In this document: positions 35,965 through 44,299 of the stretch, piece by piece
Layout: each line of letters opens with the position of its first letter
Numbering within the stretch: position 1 is the stretch's first letter
DNA from: CAZCGA01 sp964498075
GTDB lineage: Bacteria; Desulfobacterota; Binatia; HRBIN30
Direction of reading: 5' to 3'
DNA length: 64,000 bases
Assembly (NCBI GenBank): GCA_964498075.1
Contig: CAZCGA010000023.1
Span: 3,708-67,707, forward strand
Translations under genes and position numbers: made by a program
Notes under the pieces: model-generated
Told to the model about the DNA's origin: nothing
Database searches by the model: none
The model's input: the letters and a program-made list of their open reading frames with translations, nothing else

Positions 35965-36354
35965 TCAGACGTTGCGACGGGCAACCACTCGGAGCGGCGG
36001 TTCTTCGGGGTTGAGGAAATGATCCACCGCCAGCCAGAGGCTCTTCGAGTGGCGATAGAAGCAGAGTGGAAAGGCCACCCCGAAGGCGCTCCACATCAGG
36101 ATTTGCACCGTCAGCGAGAGGCTGGTGTAGGTGTCGAGCAACAGAAACCCTGCGATCGTCGGGATCGCAGTCGCCGCATAGTTGATGTAGATCGCACCGA
36201 CGAAGTAGCCGGGCTCGCGCTCGTAGGTGAGCCCGCACCCGCTGCACTGCGCGTACATGGCAAAGATTCCACGGAACAGCTCCCCCTCGCCGCAGCGCGG
36301 GCACCGCAGGCGCAACGCCCGGTTGGCGGCCTTGCCGAAACCTCGCAACGTCAT
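35965..36354 (-). CDS. DUF983 family membrane protein
   Basis: A protein of about 129 residues. It has a zinc-ribbon-like pair (LRCPRCGEGELFRG then QCSGCGLTYEREPGYFVGA) followed by two membrane helices (AATAIPTIAGFLLL and ILMWSAFGVAFPLCFY). This is the DUF983 pattern. The GAIYINYAAT region is conserved in the family. Members often sit near cytochrome oxidase or exporter genes, but their function is not established. The ORF is open to 36375; I prefer ATG 36354 (MTLRGFGKAANRAL). Neither start has a clear ribosome site. Confidence 0.75.
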   Translation of the reverse strand: MTLRGFGKAANRALRLRCPRCGEGELFRGIFAMYAQCSGCGLTYEREPGYFVGAIYINYAATAIPTIAGFLLLDTYTSLSLTVQILMWSAFGVAFPLCFYRHSKSLWLAVDHFLNPEEPPLRVVARRNV

Positions 36355-36502
36355 ATCGTGTTCGCATACTGCCACACGCCGTTGCGGTCTGGAAGGTTGC
36401 GGTCACCCGTTGCCGTGTCGAGCTATCGCCATCGGTCCCGACTCGTGGCAGAATGACGGTCCAGTTCGGCAACCGGCCCCAAGGCCGGGTTTTCGGGGAA
36501 GC

Positions 36503-36943
36503 ATGATTGAAGAAGTCGATCAGTACCTGCGGCAGCGGCGCTCGATGGTGTTGGCGACACACCTCGACGGTGAGGTACGCGCCTCCACCGCGTGCTTCGC
36601 GGTCGGTGAGAGCATGGCGCTCTATTTCTTCGTGTTCCGCGACTCCGTCAAGCATCGAGGGATCATGGAACGCCCACAGGTCTCGCTGATTGTCGATGAC
36701 GGCTTCACGATCCCCATGCGCGGTGTGGAGATCATCGGCAGTGCCAGCGTGGTGGAGGGTGTCGAGCGGCGCTTGGGGCAGGATCTGCTGACGCAGAAGT
36801 TTCCCGACTTCGAGAGCGTATGGGGTGATCCGCGCATCCTCATCGTGCGCGTGACACCCGATCGTGTACGCTACACCGATTGGACCCAGGGCGCCGGCCA
36901 GAGCCGCGAGGCCAGCCTGACGCCGCGCCCGGCCGCGTCCTGA
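36503..36943 (+). CDS. Pyridoxamine 5'-phosphate oxidase-like flavin split-barrel protein
   Basis: A 146-residue protein with the split-barrel pattern of PNPOx-like proteins: RRSMVLATHLDGEVRAS, ALYFFVFRDSVKHRGIMERP (FMN-phosphate-contact type) and VSLIVDD. The C-terminal ILIVRVTPDRVRYTDW strand is typical of this fold. It probably binds FMN, F420 or heme; which one cannot be told. GGGGAAG before ATG 36503 supports the start. It is divergent from the DUF983 gene. Confidence 0.75.
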   Translation: MIEEVDQYLRQRRSMVLATHLDGEVRASTACFAVGESMALYFFVFRDSVKHRGIMERPQVSLIVDDGFTIPMRGVEIIGSASVVEGVERRLGQDLLTQKFPDFESVWGDPRILIVRVTPDRVRYTDWTQGAGQSREASLTPRPAAS

Positions 36944-37136
36944 ACCGACAGCGCGAGGTAGATAATCGTCGGGTACACCGCGGAGAAGACCCGCAAGTGC
37001 AGCTTCACGTACCTGCGTCCCTTTGCGAAATTCCAGCCGCCTCGGTAGAAGACGCATGGCCGGGGGTGCCTTCTCGCGGTAGGGCACGGCGTCGGCGGTC
37101 GCTGGTGAACACTACCGCGCGAGCGAGAGGCTCCGT

Positions 37137-38024
37137 ATGCGCCGGCTGGGTCAGCGTGTGAAATTCGGTCGACCTGTCGCGACGCTGGCCGTCGCTGTGC
37201 TGGCGGGCGTTGTGGCCTGGGAAGTGCCCTGGGTCTTCGCGCCGCTCGCAGCCGGCGGATCCGACGCCAGCGCACCGATTGCCCGAGAAGCACCGACCGG
37301 GATCACTGCACGCGGGCGCCTCGAACCCAAGGACAGGGTCATCAAGGTCGCTGGCCCCTCACAGCCCACCGTCTTCGTCAACGTCATTCGCGAGCTGTAC
37401 GTGAAGGAGGGCGATGCCGTCAGCGCTGGCCAGGTCATCGGTATCTTGGATAGCCACGCCAGCAAGGAAGCGGCGGTGGCCCGCCTGCGAGCGGAGCTCT
37501 CCTACGCGCAACTGCAGTATCGGCGGGTCGAACGACTCTACCGCAAAAAAGTCGTGTCCGCCGAGGAGCAAGACGAATGGCTCACCAAACTCGACGTCGC
37601 CAAGGCACAGCTGCAGCAGGCCGAAGCCGAATTCGAGCTCGCCCGCATCCGAGCACCGATCAACGGGCAGGTGCTCAAGATTCACGCTTATCCCGGAGAA
37701 CGAGTGGGTTTGAACGGTATCCTCGAGTTAGGAAACACGGATGAGATGTATGCGGTCGCCGAAGTGTATGAAAGCGACATCGGCCGCGTGCGAACGGGTC
37801 AACGAGCCACCGTCACCAGCCCCGCATTGAGTGAGCAAATGCAGGGCACAGTCGAACGCATCGGCGCGAAAGTGGGGAAAATGGACGTGCTGGATGAAGA
37901 CCCGGCGGCGAAGACCGACGCGCGCGTCGTCGAGGTCCGCATCCGGCTGGACGACGGCAAGCGCGTGGCGGGCCTCACCAACTTGAAAGTGGACGTTCGG
38001 ATCAGTCCCCTGAGCTTGCCCTAA
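37137..38024 (+). CDS. devB: DevB-type membrane fusion protein of an ABC exporter
   Basis: A 295-residue periplasmic adaptor. One N-terminal membrane helix (VATLAVAVLAGVVAWEVPWV) is followed by a lipoyl half (GITARGRLEPKDRVIKVAG), a coiled-coil hairpin (about 110-180), the second lipoyl half (ARIRAPINGQVLKIHAYPGE) and a beta-barrel (EMYAVAEVYESDIGRVRTGQ). This is the DevB layout; cyanobacterial DevBCA exports heterocyst glycolipids together with a TolC protein. GAGAGG before ATG 37137 fixes the start. It is the first gene of the cyclic-nucleotide cluster. Confidence 0.85.
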   Translation: MRRLGQRVKFGRPVATLAVAVLAGVVAWEVPWVFAPLAAGGSDASAPIAREAPTGITARGRLEPKDRVIKVAGPSQPTVFVNVIRELYVKEGDAVSAGQVIGILDSHASKEAAVARLRAELSYAQLQYRRVERLYRKKVVSAEEQDEWLTKLDVAKAQLQQAEAEFELARIRAPINGQVLKIHAYPGERVGLNGILELGNTDEMYAVAEVYESDIGRVRTGQRATVTSPALSEQMQGTVERIGAKVGKMDVLDEDPAAKTDARVVEVRIRLDDGKRVAGLTNLKVDVRISPLSLP

Positions 38025-38065
38025 ACTTGCCGATGGCGCCGTCAAACGAAACCGAGATGTAAACC

Positions 38066-39217
38066 ATGCGGGCTTTCTCGCTTGCCAGCCGGCAGCTCAC
38101 CCGCGAGCGGTTGCGCTTGCTCGTAGCGGTTGCCGGGGTGGCCTTTGCAGTCGTGCTGATGCTCATGCAGCTCGGGTTTCGCAACGCCTTGTTCGCGAGC
38201 GCGGTGCGCTTTCACTCCCGTCTGCAAGGTGAAGTGTTCCTGATCAGTCCGCGATCGATGTTCCTCGCGTCCATGCAGAGTTTCAGTTGGCGGCGGCTCT
38301 ACCAAGCGCTGGCCTTTCGCGGCGTCAAGGCCGTCATGCCGGTGTACACAAACGTCGCCTATTGGAAGAACCCCTACAATGGTACGACCCATCGGCTATT
38401 CATCGCCGCGTTCGACCCAATACAGCCGGCGCTCGACATCGAAGGCATGGGGCCACACTTGGATGCCCTGCGAAAGCCCGACGTCGTCTTGTTCGACGAG
38501 GCTTCGCGGCCGGACTTCGGAGCGGTCCCCGAGCACTTCCGCCACGGCGAGACAATTGGGGCCGAGCTCGAAGGTCGCGAGGTTTCCGTCATTGGCTTGT
38601 TCACGCTCGGCACCTCGTTCGGAATCGATGGCAACTTGATCACCAGCGATTTGAACTTCCTCCGCTTGTTCCGCTCTCACAAAGAAGGGCTGATTCAGAT
38701 TGGCGTCATCCAGCTGCAACCGGGATCCGATCCGCAAGCCGTTCGAGACGCGCTCGCCGCCGAGCTCCCACGCGACGTGGACGTGCTGACGAAAGCGCAA
38801 TTCATGCAGCGCGAGATTGACTACTGGGCCTCGGCGACGCCGATCGGATTCGTCTTCACGTTCGGCGCGATCATGGGATTCGTCGTCGGCATGGTGATCG
38901 TCTACCAGATTCTCTTCTCCGACGTCTCCGATCACCTGGCGGAATACGCTACGCTGAAGGCGATGGGCTACCGAGACGCGTATCTGTTCGGCGTGGTGTT
39001 GTTCGAGGCCGTTGCGCTCGCGGTGCTCGGCTACCTTCCCGGTCTCGCCGTCAGCTTCCAACTCTATCGCCTCACGAACCAGGCCACGCATCTGCCGATG
39101 AACTTGAGCCTCGAGGTCGGCGCCGGCGTCCTCGCGCTGACGATCGTGATGTGTAGCGTCTCGGGGATGATCGCCGTGCGGAAGGTGCGCTCGGCCGACC
39201 CCGCGGAAATTTTCTGA
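38066..39217 (+). CDS. devC: DevC-type ABC exporter permease (FtsX/MacB fold)
   Basis: A 383-residue permease. TM1 lies at LLVAVAGVAFAVVLMLMQLG, then comes a periplasmic domain of about 240 residues, then three C-terminal helices (GFVFTFGAIMGFVVGMVIVY, the AYLFGVVLFEAVALAVLGYL region, and LALTIVMCSVSGMIAVRKV). The final segment ADPAEIF and HLAEYATLKAMGYRDAYLFG are typical of DevC. It couples the DevB adaptor to the DevA-like ATPase downstream, twelve bases away. An envelope lipid or lipid-like molecule is the likely cargo by analogy with DevBCA. Confidence 0.85.
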   Translation: MRAFSLASRQLTRERLRLLVAVAGVAFAVVLMLMQLGFRNALFASAVRFHSRLQGEVFLISPRSMFLASMQSFSWRRLYQALAFRGVKAVMPVYTNVAYWKNPYNGTTHRLFIAAFDPIQPALDIEGMGPHLDALRKPDVVLFDEASRPDFGAVPEHFRHGETIGAELEGREVSVIGLFTLGTSFGIDGNLITSDLNFLRLFRSHKEGLIQIGVIQLQPGSDPQAVRDALAAELPRDVDVLTKAQFMQREIDYWASATPIGFVFTFGAIMGFVVGMVIVYQILFSDVSDHLAEYATLKAMGYRDAYLFGVVLFEAVALAVLGYLPGLAVSFQLYRLTNQATHLPMNLSLEVGAGVLALTIVMCSVSGMIAVRKVRSADPAEIF

Positions 39218-39229
39218 GGGTCCGCCGCC

Positions 39230-40624
39230 GTGTCGCTCGAGCCTGTCATCGTCGTCGAGAGCCTGAATCACCATTACGGCGCCGCAACCCTCCGAAAACA
39301 GATCTTGTTCGACGTGACGGCGGAGGTTCGTCCCGGCGAGATCGTCATCATGACCGGTCCGTCCGGATCGGGAAAGACCACGCTACTCAGTCTCATCGGC
39401 GGCCTGCGCTCGGTACAGCAGGGCGGCCTCAAGGTGCTCGGCCATGAGCTCAACGGTGCGTCGAAGAACTTGTTGGCGCGCGTGCGCAAGAGCATCGGCT
39501 ACATCTTCCAAGCCCACAACCTCTTGGATTCCATCACCGCGGCGCAGAACGTGGAGATGTCGGTGCACTTGCAGGCTGACGTGTCGAAAAAGGCCGGCCA
39601 CGAACGAGCGATGGCGATGCTCCGGAGCGTCGGCTTGGGGGAGCGGATTCACCACTACCCCGATCAATTGTCGGGGGGACAGAAGCAGCGCGTCGCCATC
39701 GCGCGCGCGCTGGTGAGCCAACCGCAGGTGATCCTGGCCGACGAACCGACCGCGGCCTTGGACAAGCAATCGGGTCGCGACGTCGTAGAGCTGATGCAGA
39801 CGCTCGCCAAACACCAAGGATGTACGGTGCTCCTCGTCACTCACGACAACCGCATTCTCGATATCGCCGATCGCATCATCCACATGGAAGACGGCCGGTT
39901 GTCGTCGTTTGCCAACGCCGTGCTGTCGGGTACGAAGAACCTCCTGGAGCTGCTGGCGCAGAACAATCGCCGCGGCGAGCTGACGCGTCAAATGGAGGGC
40001 ATGCTGCTGCCGCAGTTTACCAGCCTGGTGGAGCAGGTGACCGCCGAGTTCCAGCACTTTCTGAACGCTATTGACCTGCTCAACCACGACGCCTTCGAGA
40101 GCATGCTCGAGCAGGTGATCGAGGCGTTCACCCTCAAGGTAGGGCAGATTATCGAGGCCGAACGGGCGACGCTGTTCCTGCTCGACGAAGCGGCGGGTGA
40201 GCTGTGGTCGAAGGTCGCGCAAGACGACGGGTCCAAACCGCTGGAGATCCGGATTCCGAGTCGGTCGGGTGTTGCTGGCCACGTTGCCACCACCGGGCAG
40301 GCGCTCAACGTGTCCGATGCCTACGCGGAGCCGTTGTTCAATCGTGCGGTCGACGAGCAAACCGGCTATCGCACACGGACCATCTTGTGCGCGCCGATCT
40401 TCGATCGGCAAAGCCACGTGCTGGGCGTCATCCAACTCTTGAACAAGATCGGGGGCGGCGCTTTTGGGGCCGCGGACGAGCAGCGCTTGAACGCATTCGG
40501 TTCAGCATTCGCGATCGTCTTGGAAAGCTGGTCGCACATGCGCCAGCAGCAGTTGAGTGCGGCGAGAGCGGCGCGGTCGGCGGAAGTGACGACCGGCGTC
40601 ACCAGCAGCGGGAGTGTCAGCTAG
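39230..40624 (+). CDS. DevA-type ABC ATPase fused to a cyclic-nucleotide-type GAF domain
   Basis: A 464-residue fusion. Residues 1-230 are a DevA/LolD-type ATPase: Walker A GPSGSGKTT near 43, signature LSGGQKQRVAIARAL near 147, Walker B VILADEPTAALD. A helical linker leads to a GAF domain (about 275-455). It reads VSDAYAEPLFNRAVDEQTGY then RTRTILCAPI, close to the cGMP-binding GAF-B of PDE2A as I recall it, and has the full NKX5FX3DE motif (NKIGGGAFGAADE near 405-417). DevA proteins normally end after the ATPase, so export may be gated by a cyclic nucleotide. The start is GTG with GAGGG upstream. Confidence 0.85.
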   Translation: MSLEPVIVVESLNHHYGAATLRKQILFDVTAEVRPGEIVIMTGPSGSGKTTLLSLIGGLRSVQQGGLKVLGHELNGASKNLLARVRKSIGYIFQAHNLLDSITAAQNVEMSVHLQADVSKKAGHERAMAMLRSVGLGERIHHYPDQLSGGQKQRVAIARALVSQPQVILADEPTAALDKQSGRDVVELMQTLAKHQGCTVLLVTHDNRILDIADRIIHMEDGRLSSFANAVLSGTKNLLELLAQNNRRGELTRQMEGMLLPQFTSLVEQVTAEFQHFLNAIDLLNHDAFESMLEQVIEAFTLKVGQIIEAERATLFLLDEAAGELWSKVAQDDGSKPLEIRIPSRSGVAGHVATTGQALNVSDAYAEPLFNRAVDEQTGYRTRTILCAPIFDRQSHVLGVIQLLNKIGGGAFGAADEQRLNAFGSAFAIVLESWSHMRQQQLSAARAARSAEVTTGVTSSGSVS

Positions 40625-40684
40625 CGAACGCGCGCCGGCGCCAAGAGGCGGAAAAACGCAGGCTCACAACCAAGCAGGTGCCAG

Positions 40685-41977
40685 ATGACTTCGGCGATCG
40701 ATCCCCAGCTCGGAGACGTCGTGCAATCGGGCGACACCGATGTGTTCGGTCCGCGGCGCATCGGCAGGTCCCTCTACCCGATGCGGATCATCTCCATCGG
40801 AGCGTGCATCGTCATGGCGGCTCTCTACGTCAGCCGCTTTGGGTCCTATCACTGGTACTACCTGTTTCCGCTCCTGCTCGCGCTCACGTACCCGCACGTC
40901 TCGCATGTCATCTATGTGCGATCGCGGTCCAGGAACGTGGAGCTGGGCACGCTTTTCGTCGATGCCTTCCTTCTCGCCTCGACGGTCTACATCACCGGGT
41001 TCTCTCTGCTCCCTGCTCTCACCCTGACTGCCATCGCCCTCGCCAATGGCATGGCCCTCAACGGCCTGCCACACATGGCCTTGTGCGCGCTCTTTTTTGG
41101 TGCGGGAATGGCGGTCCCCATGCCCCTGTACGGACTCAATTTTCAGCCGCGAGACGTCGTCGAGATCAATCTGACCTGTGCTGTGTTTCTCTTCGTGTAC
41201 TTCAACATCTTCGCGTATATCGCTTACACGAGAACGATTCTTCTCCAGGGCTCGCGACGAGAGCTGAAGCAGCAAAAGATCACGATCGAGATCGAGAAGA
41301 AGCGATCTGACAATCTGCTGTTGAGTCTCTTTCCCGCCGAAGTCGCCAAGAAGTTCGACGCCGGCGGGATGGTGGAGCCGCGATGGTATGACAGCGTGTC
41401 GATCCTTGCGGTCGAGTTGGAGAATTTCGCGAAGGCGATGCGGACGCTTCCGCCCGCAGAGCTTCTGGCCGAGCTCAATCATTGCTTCAAGGCCTTTGAC
41501 GCGATCACGACCAGGCATCGCCTAGAGAGCCTGCGCACACTGGGTGACAGTTATCTCGCCGTCGGCGGTCTCCCAGTCGCCAACGATACTCACCCGATCG
41601 ACGCTGTCCGTGCCGCGGTGGAGATCCGGGACTTCATGGAACAGCTGAAGACCGCGCGGCGGGCGCACGGCGGGCTGTTCTTGGAGGCGAAGATCGCGGT
41701 CCATACCGGCCGGGTGCTCGCCGGCGTCGTCGAAGCCAGGAAGTTCTCCTACGATGTCTGGGGAGACACGGTGGATAACGCGCTTCGGGTGCGACGTCAG
41801 GTCGGCGCCGGTGAGGTAGGAATATCCGGCGATACGTATCAGCGCGTGCGCGATCAGTTTGCCGGCACGCCCGCCGGAACGGTGGGCGGCAAAGACGGCG
41901 GTGAGATCCCCGTGTACACCATTGACCGCAGCGGCCCGACCGATGGCCGCGTGCTCATGCCGTCTCACGTGGGCTAA
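40685..41977 (+). CDS. Membrane-bound class III nucleotide cyclase with MASE2-like sensor
   Basis: A 430-residue protein. Residues about 25-200 form six or so membrane helices of MASE2 type (ALTYPHVSHVIYVRSRSRN then LFVDAFLLAS). A signalling helix leads to a class III cyclase domain (about 235-400). The second metal Asp (LGDSYLAVGG), the substrate Asp (YDVWGDTV) and the catalytic Arg (ALRV) are present. The first metal Asp is Glu (ILAVELENF), the purine-contact Lys is Arg (SLRTLGD), and the transition-state Asn is Asp (TVDNALR). It could make cAMP, cGMP or another cyclic nucleotide, or be weakly active. Two candidate receptors flank it. Confidence 0.82.
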   Translation: MTSAIDPQLGDVVQSGDTDVFGPRRIGRSLYPMRIISIGACIVMAALYVSRFGSYHWYYLFPLLLALTYPHVSHVIYVRSRSRNVELGTLFVDAFLLASTVYITGFSLLPALTLTAIALANGMALNGLPHMALCALFFGAGMAVPMPLYGLNFQPRDVVEINLTCAVFLFVYFNIFAYIAYTRTILLQGSRRELKQQKITIEIEKKRSDNLLLSLFPAEVAKKFDAGGMVEPRWYDSVSILAVELENFAKAMRTLPPAELLAELNHCFKAFDAITTRHRLESLRTLGDSYLAVGGLPVANDTHPIDAVRAAVEIRDFMEQLKTARRAHGGLFLEAKIAVHTGRVLAGVVEARKFSYDVWGDTVDNALRVRRQVGAGEVGISGDTYQRVRDQFAGTPAGTVGGKDGGEIPVYTIDRSGPTDGRVLMPSHVG

Positions 41978-41986
41978 CTCGACCTC

Positions 41987-43850
41987 ATGCCTCGCCGCCA
42001 CACACATTCTCTAGCAGCCGCGCTTACCACGCTGTTCGGGCAACTCGACGAACCGGCGATCGCGGACCTCGTCGCCCGCATCGAGCTCATTCAAATATTC
42101 CGCGGGGAGATCCTGTACCGCCAAGGCGACCCGGGCACCAGCATGCACATTGTGCTGACGGGTCGCTTGCAAGTTCGCGTTCGCGACCAGGAAGGTACCG
42201 AGAAGATCGTTGCGTACCTCTCCCCGGGAGAGAGCGTCGGCGAGATGGCCCTGTTCACGGGAGCGAGCCGCGCCGCAACGATCGTTGCCATCCGCGACAC
42301 CACCCTGGGACTCTTGACGCGAGAGACCTTCGATGCGGCCATGACGAGCCATCCGCAGGCGGTCTTCACACTTGCCCGCCTGATCATTGGTCGACTGACC
42401 GAAACTCAGAGTCGCGGCGTCTCGCGCACGCCGTTGCGAAACATCGTACTCATCCCCATCGAGCGGACGATGAATTTGCAAGAATTCACTGGCCGACTGC
42501 AGCTCGCCCTGCTGAAGTTCGGGACCACCATCACCCTTGATTGGCCCACCGTCAACGCGATGCTCGCGGTCGAGCCGCAGTCGAACCCAGTGGCGCTGAG
42601 CATGCGACTGGGCAGTCTGCTCGATGATTGCGAGAAGACTCATGACTACGTCATCTGTCAGGCAGACCATGACCCAACGGAGTGGACACGGAAGTGCATC
42701 GGGTACGCCGACAAGATTCTGCTCGTCGGCGCGGCCGACGCCCCACCACAGGTGAGTGCGCTGGAGACCGAGATCCTCTACGGCCCGCGCATCGACGTGC
42801 TGACCGAGAAGGAGCTGGTGTTGGTGCATCGGGACGGAGCGCGCGCCCCGAGGGACACCAGCAAATGGCTCACCGGCCGGCAGGTCGACCGGCACCACCA
42901 CATACCGTGGCAGGGAAACGAGGGATTCAACCGGTTGGCCCGGCGCCTGTCCAATAATGCGGTAACGCTCGTGCTGGGTGGCGGCGGCGCCAGGGGATTT
43001 GCCCATATCGGTGCGATTCGCGCCATCCGGGAGGCCGGGATTCCCATCGATGCGGCCGGGGGGACGAGCTTTGGGGCACTCATTGCCGCCCTCGTGGCGC
43101 TCGGACGCAGTGATGAGCGCGTCCTCGAAGAGTCGAAGAGCGCGTTTACGGAAGGTCGGCCGATGGACGACTACACGCTCCCCGTGGTGTCGCTCGTGCG
43201 AGGGGATCGGTTGGCCGCGGTTCTGAAGAAGCACTACGGCGGTCTCGATATCGATGACCTGTGGATCCCGTTCTTTGCCGTGTCGAGTAATCTGTCGCTG
43301 AAATCGAATCGCCGTCCATACGAGCGGCGAGCTGTGGAAGGCGTTGCGCGCGAGCGTGTCGCTGCCAGGTATCTTCCCGCCGTTCATCGAGAACGGTGAG
43401 CTGCTCATCGACGGTGGCCTGTTGAACAATCTGCCCGTCGACATCATGAAGGAGATGGTGGCGGGCAAAACCATCGCTGTCGACTTAGCGGTCGAGGAGG
43501 AATATCGGGTTGACCGAGAGGCGATGCCGTCGGCGTACGAGTTCCTGAGAGCGAAGTTCCTTCGCCACGAGCATGCATCACTCGACGTCCCAACGCTGAA
43601 TCGGGTGGTGATCAAGGCCACGACCCTGGGTAGCAGCCGCTTCGCCGAGCTGATGAAGTCTGGAGCAGATCTGTACCTCAATCCACCACTGCGGGACTTT
43701 GATCTGCTCGCTTGGGACCGCTTTCACGACATCGTCGAGCTGGGTTACCGATACACCAAGCAGAAGCTCAACGAGTGGTTGACCGACCATGGCGCGGTCG
43801 TCCAACGCGACGAAGTCTTCGATTCCCGCTTTCGCCGAGACCAGAGGTGA
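41987..43850 (+). CDS. Cyclic-nucleotide-binding patatin-like phospholipase, one frameshift
   Basis: An NTE-like protein of about 620 residues. Residues 20-140 are a cNMP-binding domain with an intact phosphate cassette (GESVGEMALFTGASRAAT, with Glu and Arg). A middle region (about 145-310) follows. The patatin lipase has GGGGARGFAHIGAI, the nucleophile GTSFG near 358 and the catalytic Asp in DGGLLNNLP. Near base 43308 the frame changes: frame one runs to 43399 as nonsense, while ELWKALRASVSLPGIFPPF continues the domain in the next frame to 43850. One extra base in CGCCG would explain it; real mutation or sequencing error cannot be distinguished. It starts ten bases after the cyclase. Confidence 0.82.
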
Positions 43851-44299
43851 TCAACGGCGCGTTCGGCAGGCGATCCGTCCCGAGGCGACGAACCGGACCG
43901 AGGTGTATTGATGCGGTGACGTCCACGTGTTTCCGGTCCGGATTCCATCCTTGCTTGACACGGCGCGTATCCGTACGAGAAGGTCATCAGCAGCCATGCT
44001 CACTTGCGTCGATCGAGCTCAAGTTGTGGCGGCAACGCCCGGCCACGAGAGAGAAGCCAGGCGCATGACGGCCATGACGGATCAGGCACACCATCCTTCG
44101 CTCCAGATTGGTGACCCGACGCGTGCTCTCACGCCACAGGCGCTCAAGGAGTCCCGCATACCGGGCTCCTCGATAAGCAAGTGCAAGACCGTCTTGAGCC
44201 CTCTTCTTCAACGGAATCACGCTACTCCGGAACCATACGTGGCACCGGCCTCTCCCAGGAGTCGCATCACTCGTGCGAATACGCTATCGATAACGTCAT
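43851..44299. other. 449-base leader region ahead of leuC
   Basis: No ORF here has a ribosome site plus a recognisable product. I looked for a leucine-rich leader peptide, T-box or strong terminator and saw none. It must contain the leuCD promoter; no convincing -35/-10 pair can be pointed to by eye. Confidence 0.35.

Noticed and set aside
43851..44299. leu leader peptide, T-box or riboswitch ahead of leuC.
   Set aside because: No Leu-codon run, T-box consensus or terminator-like hairpin was found.
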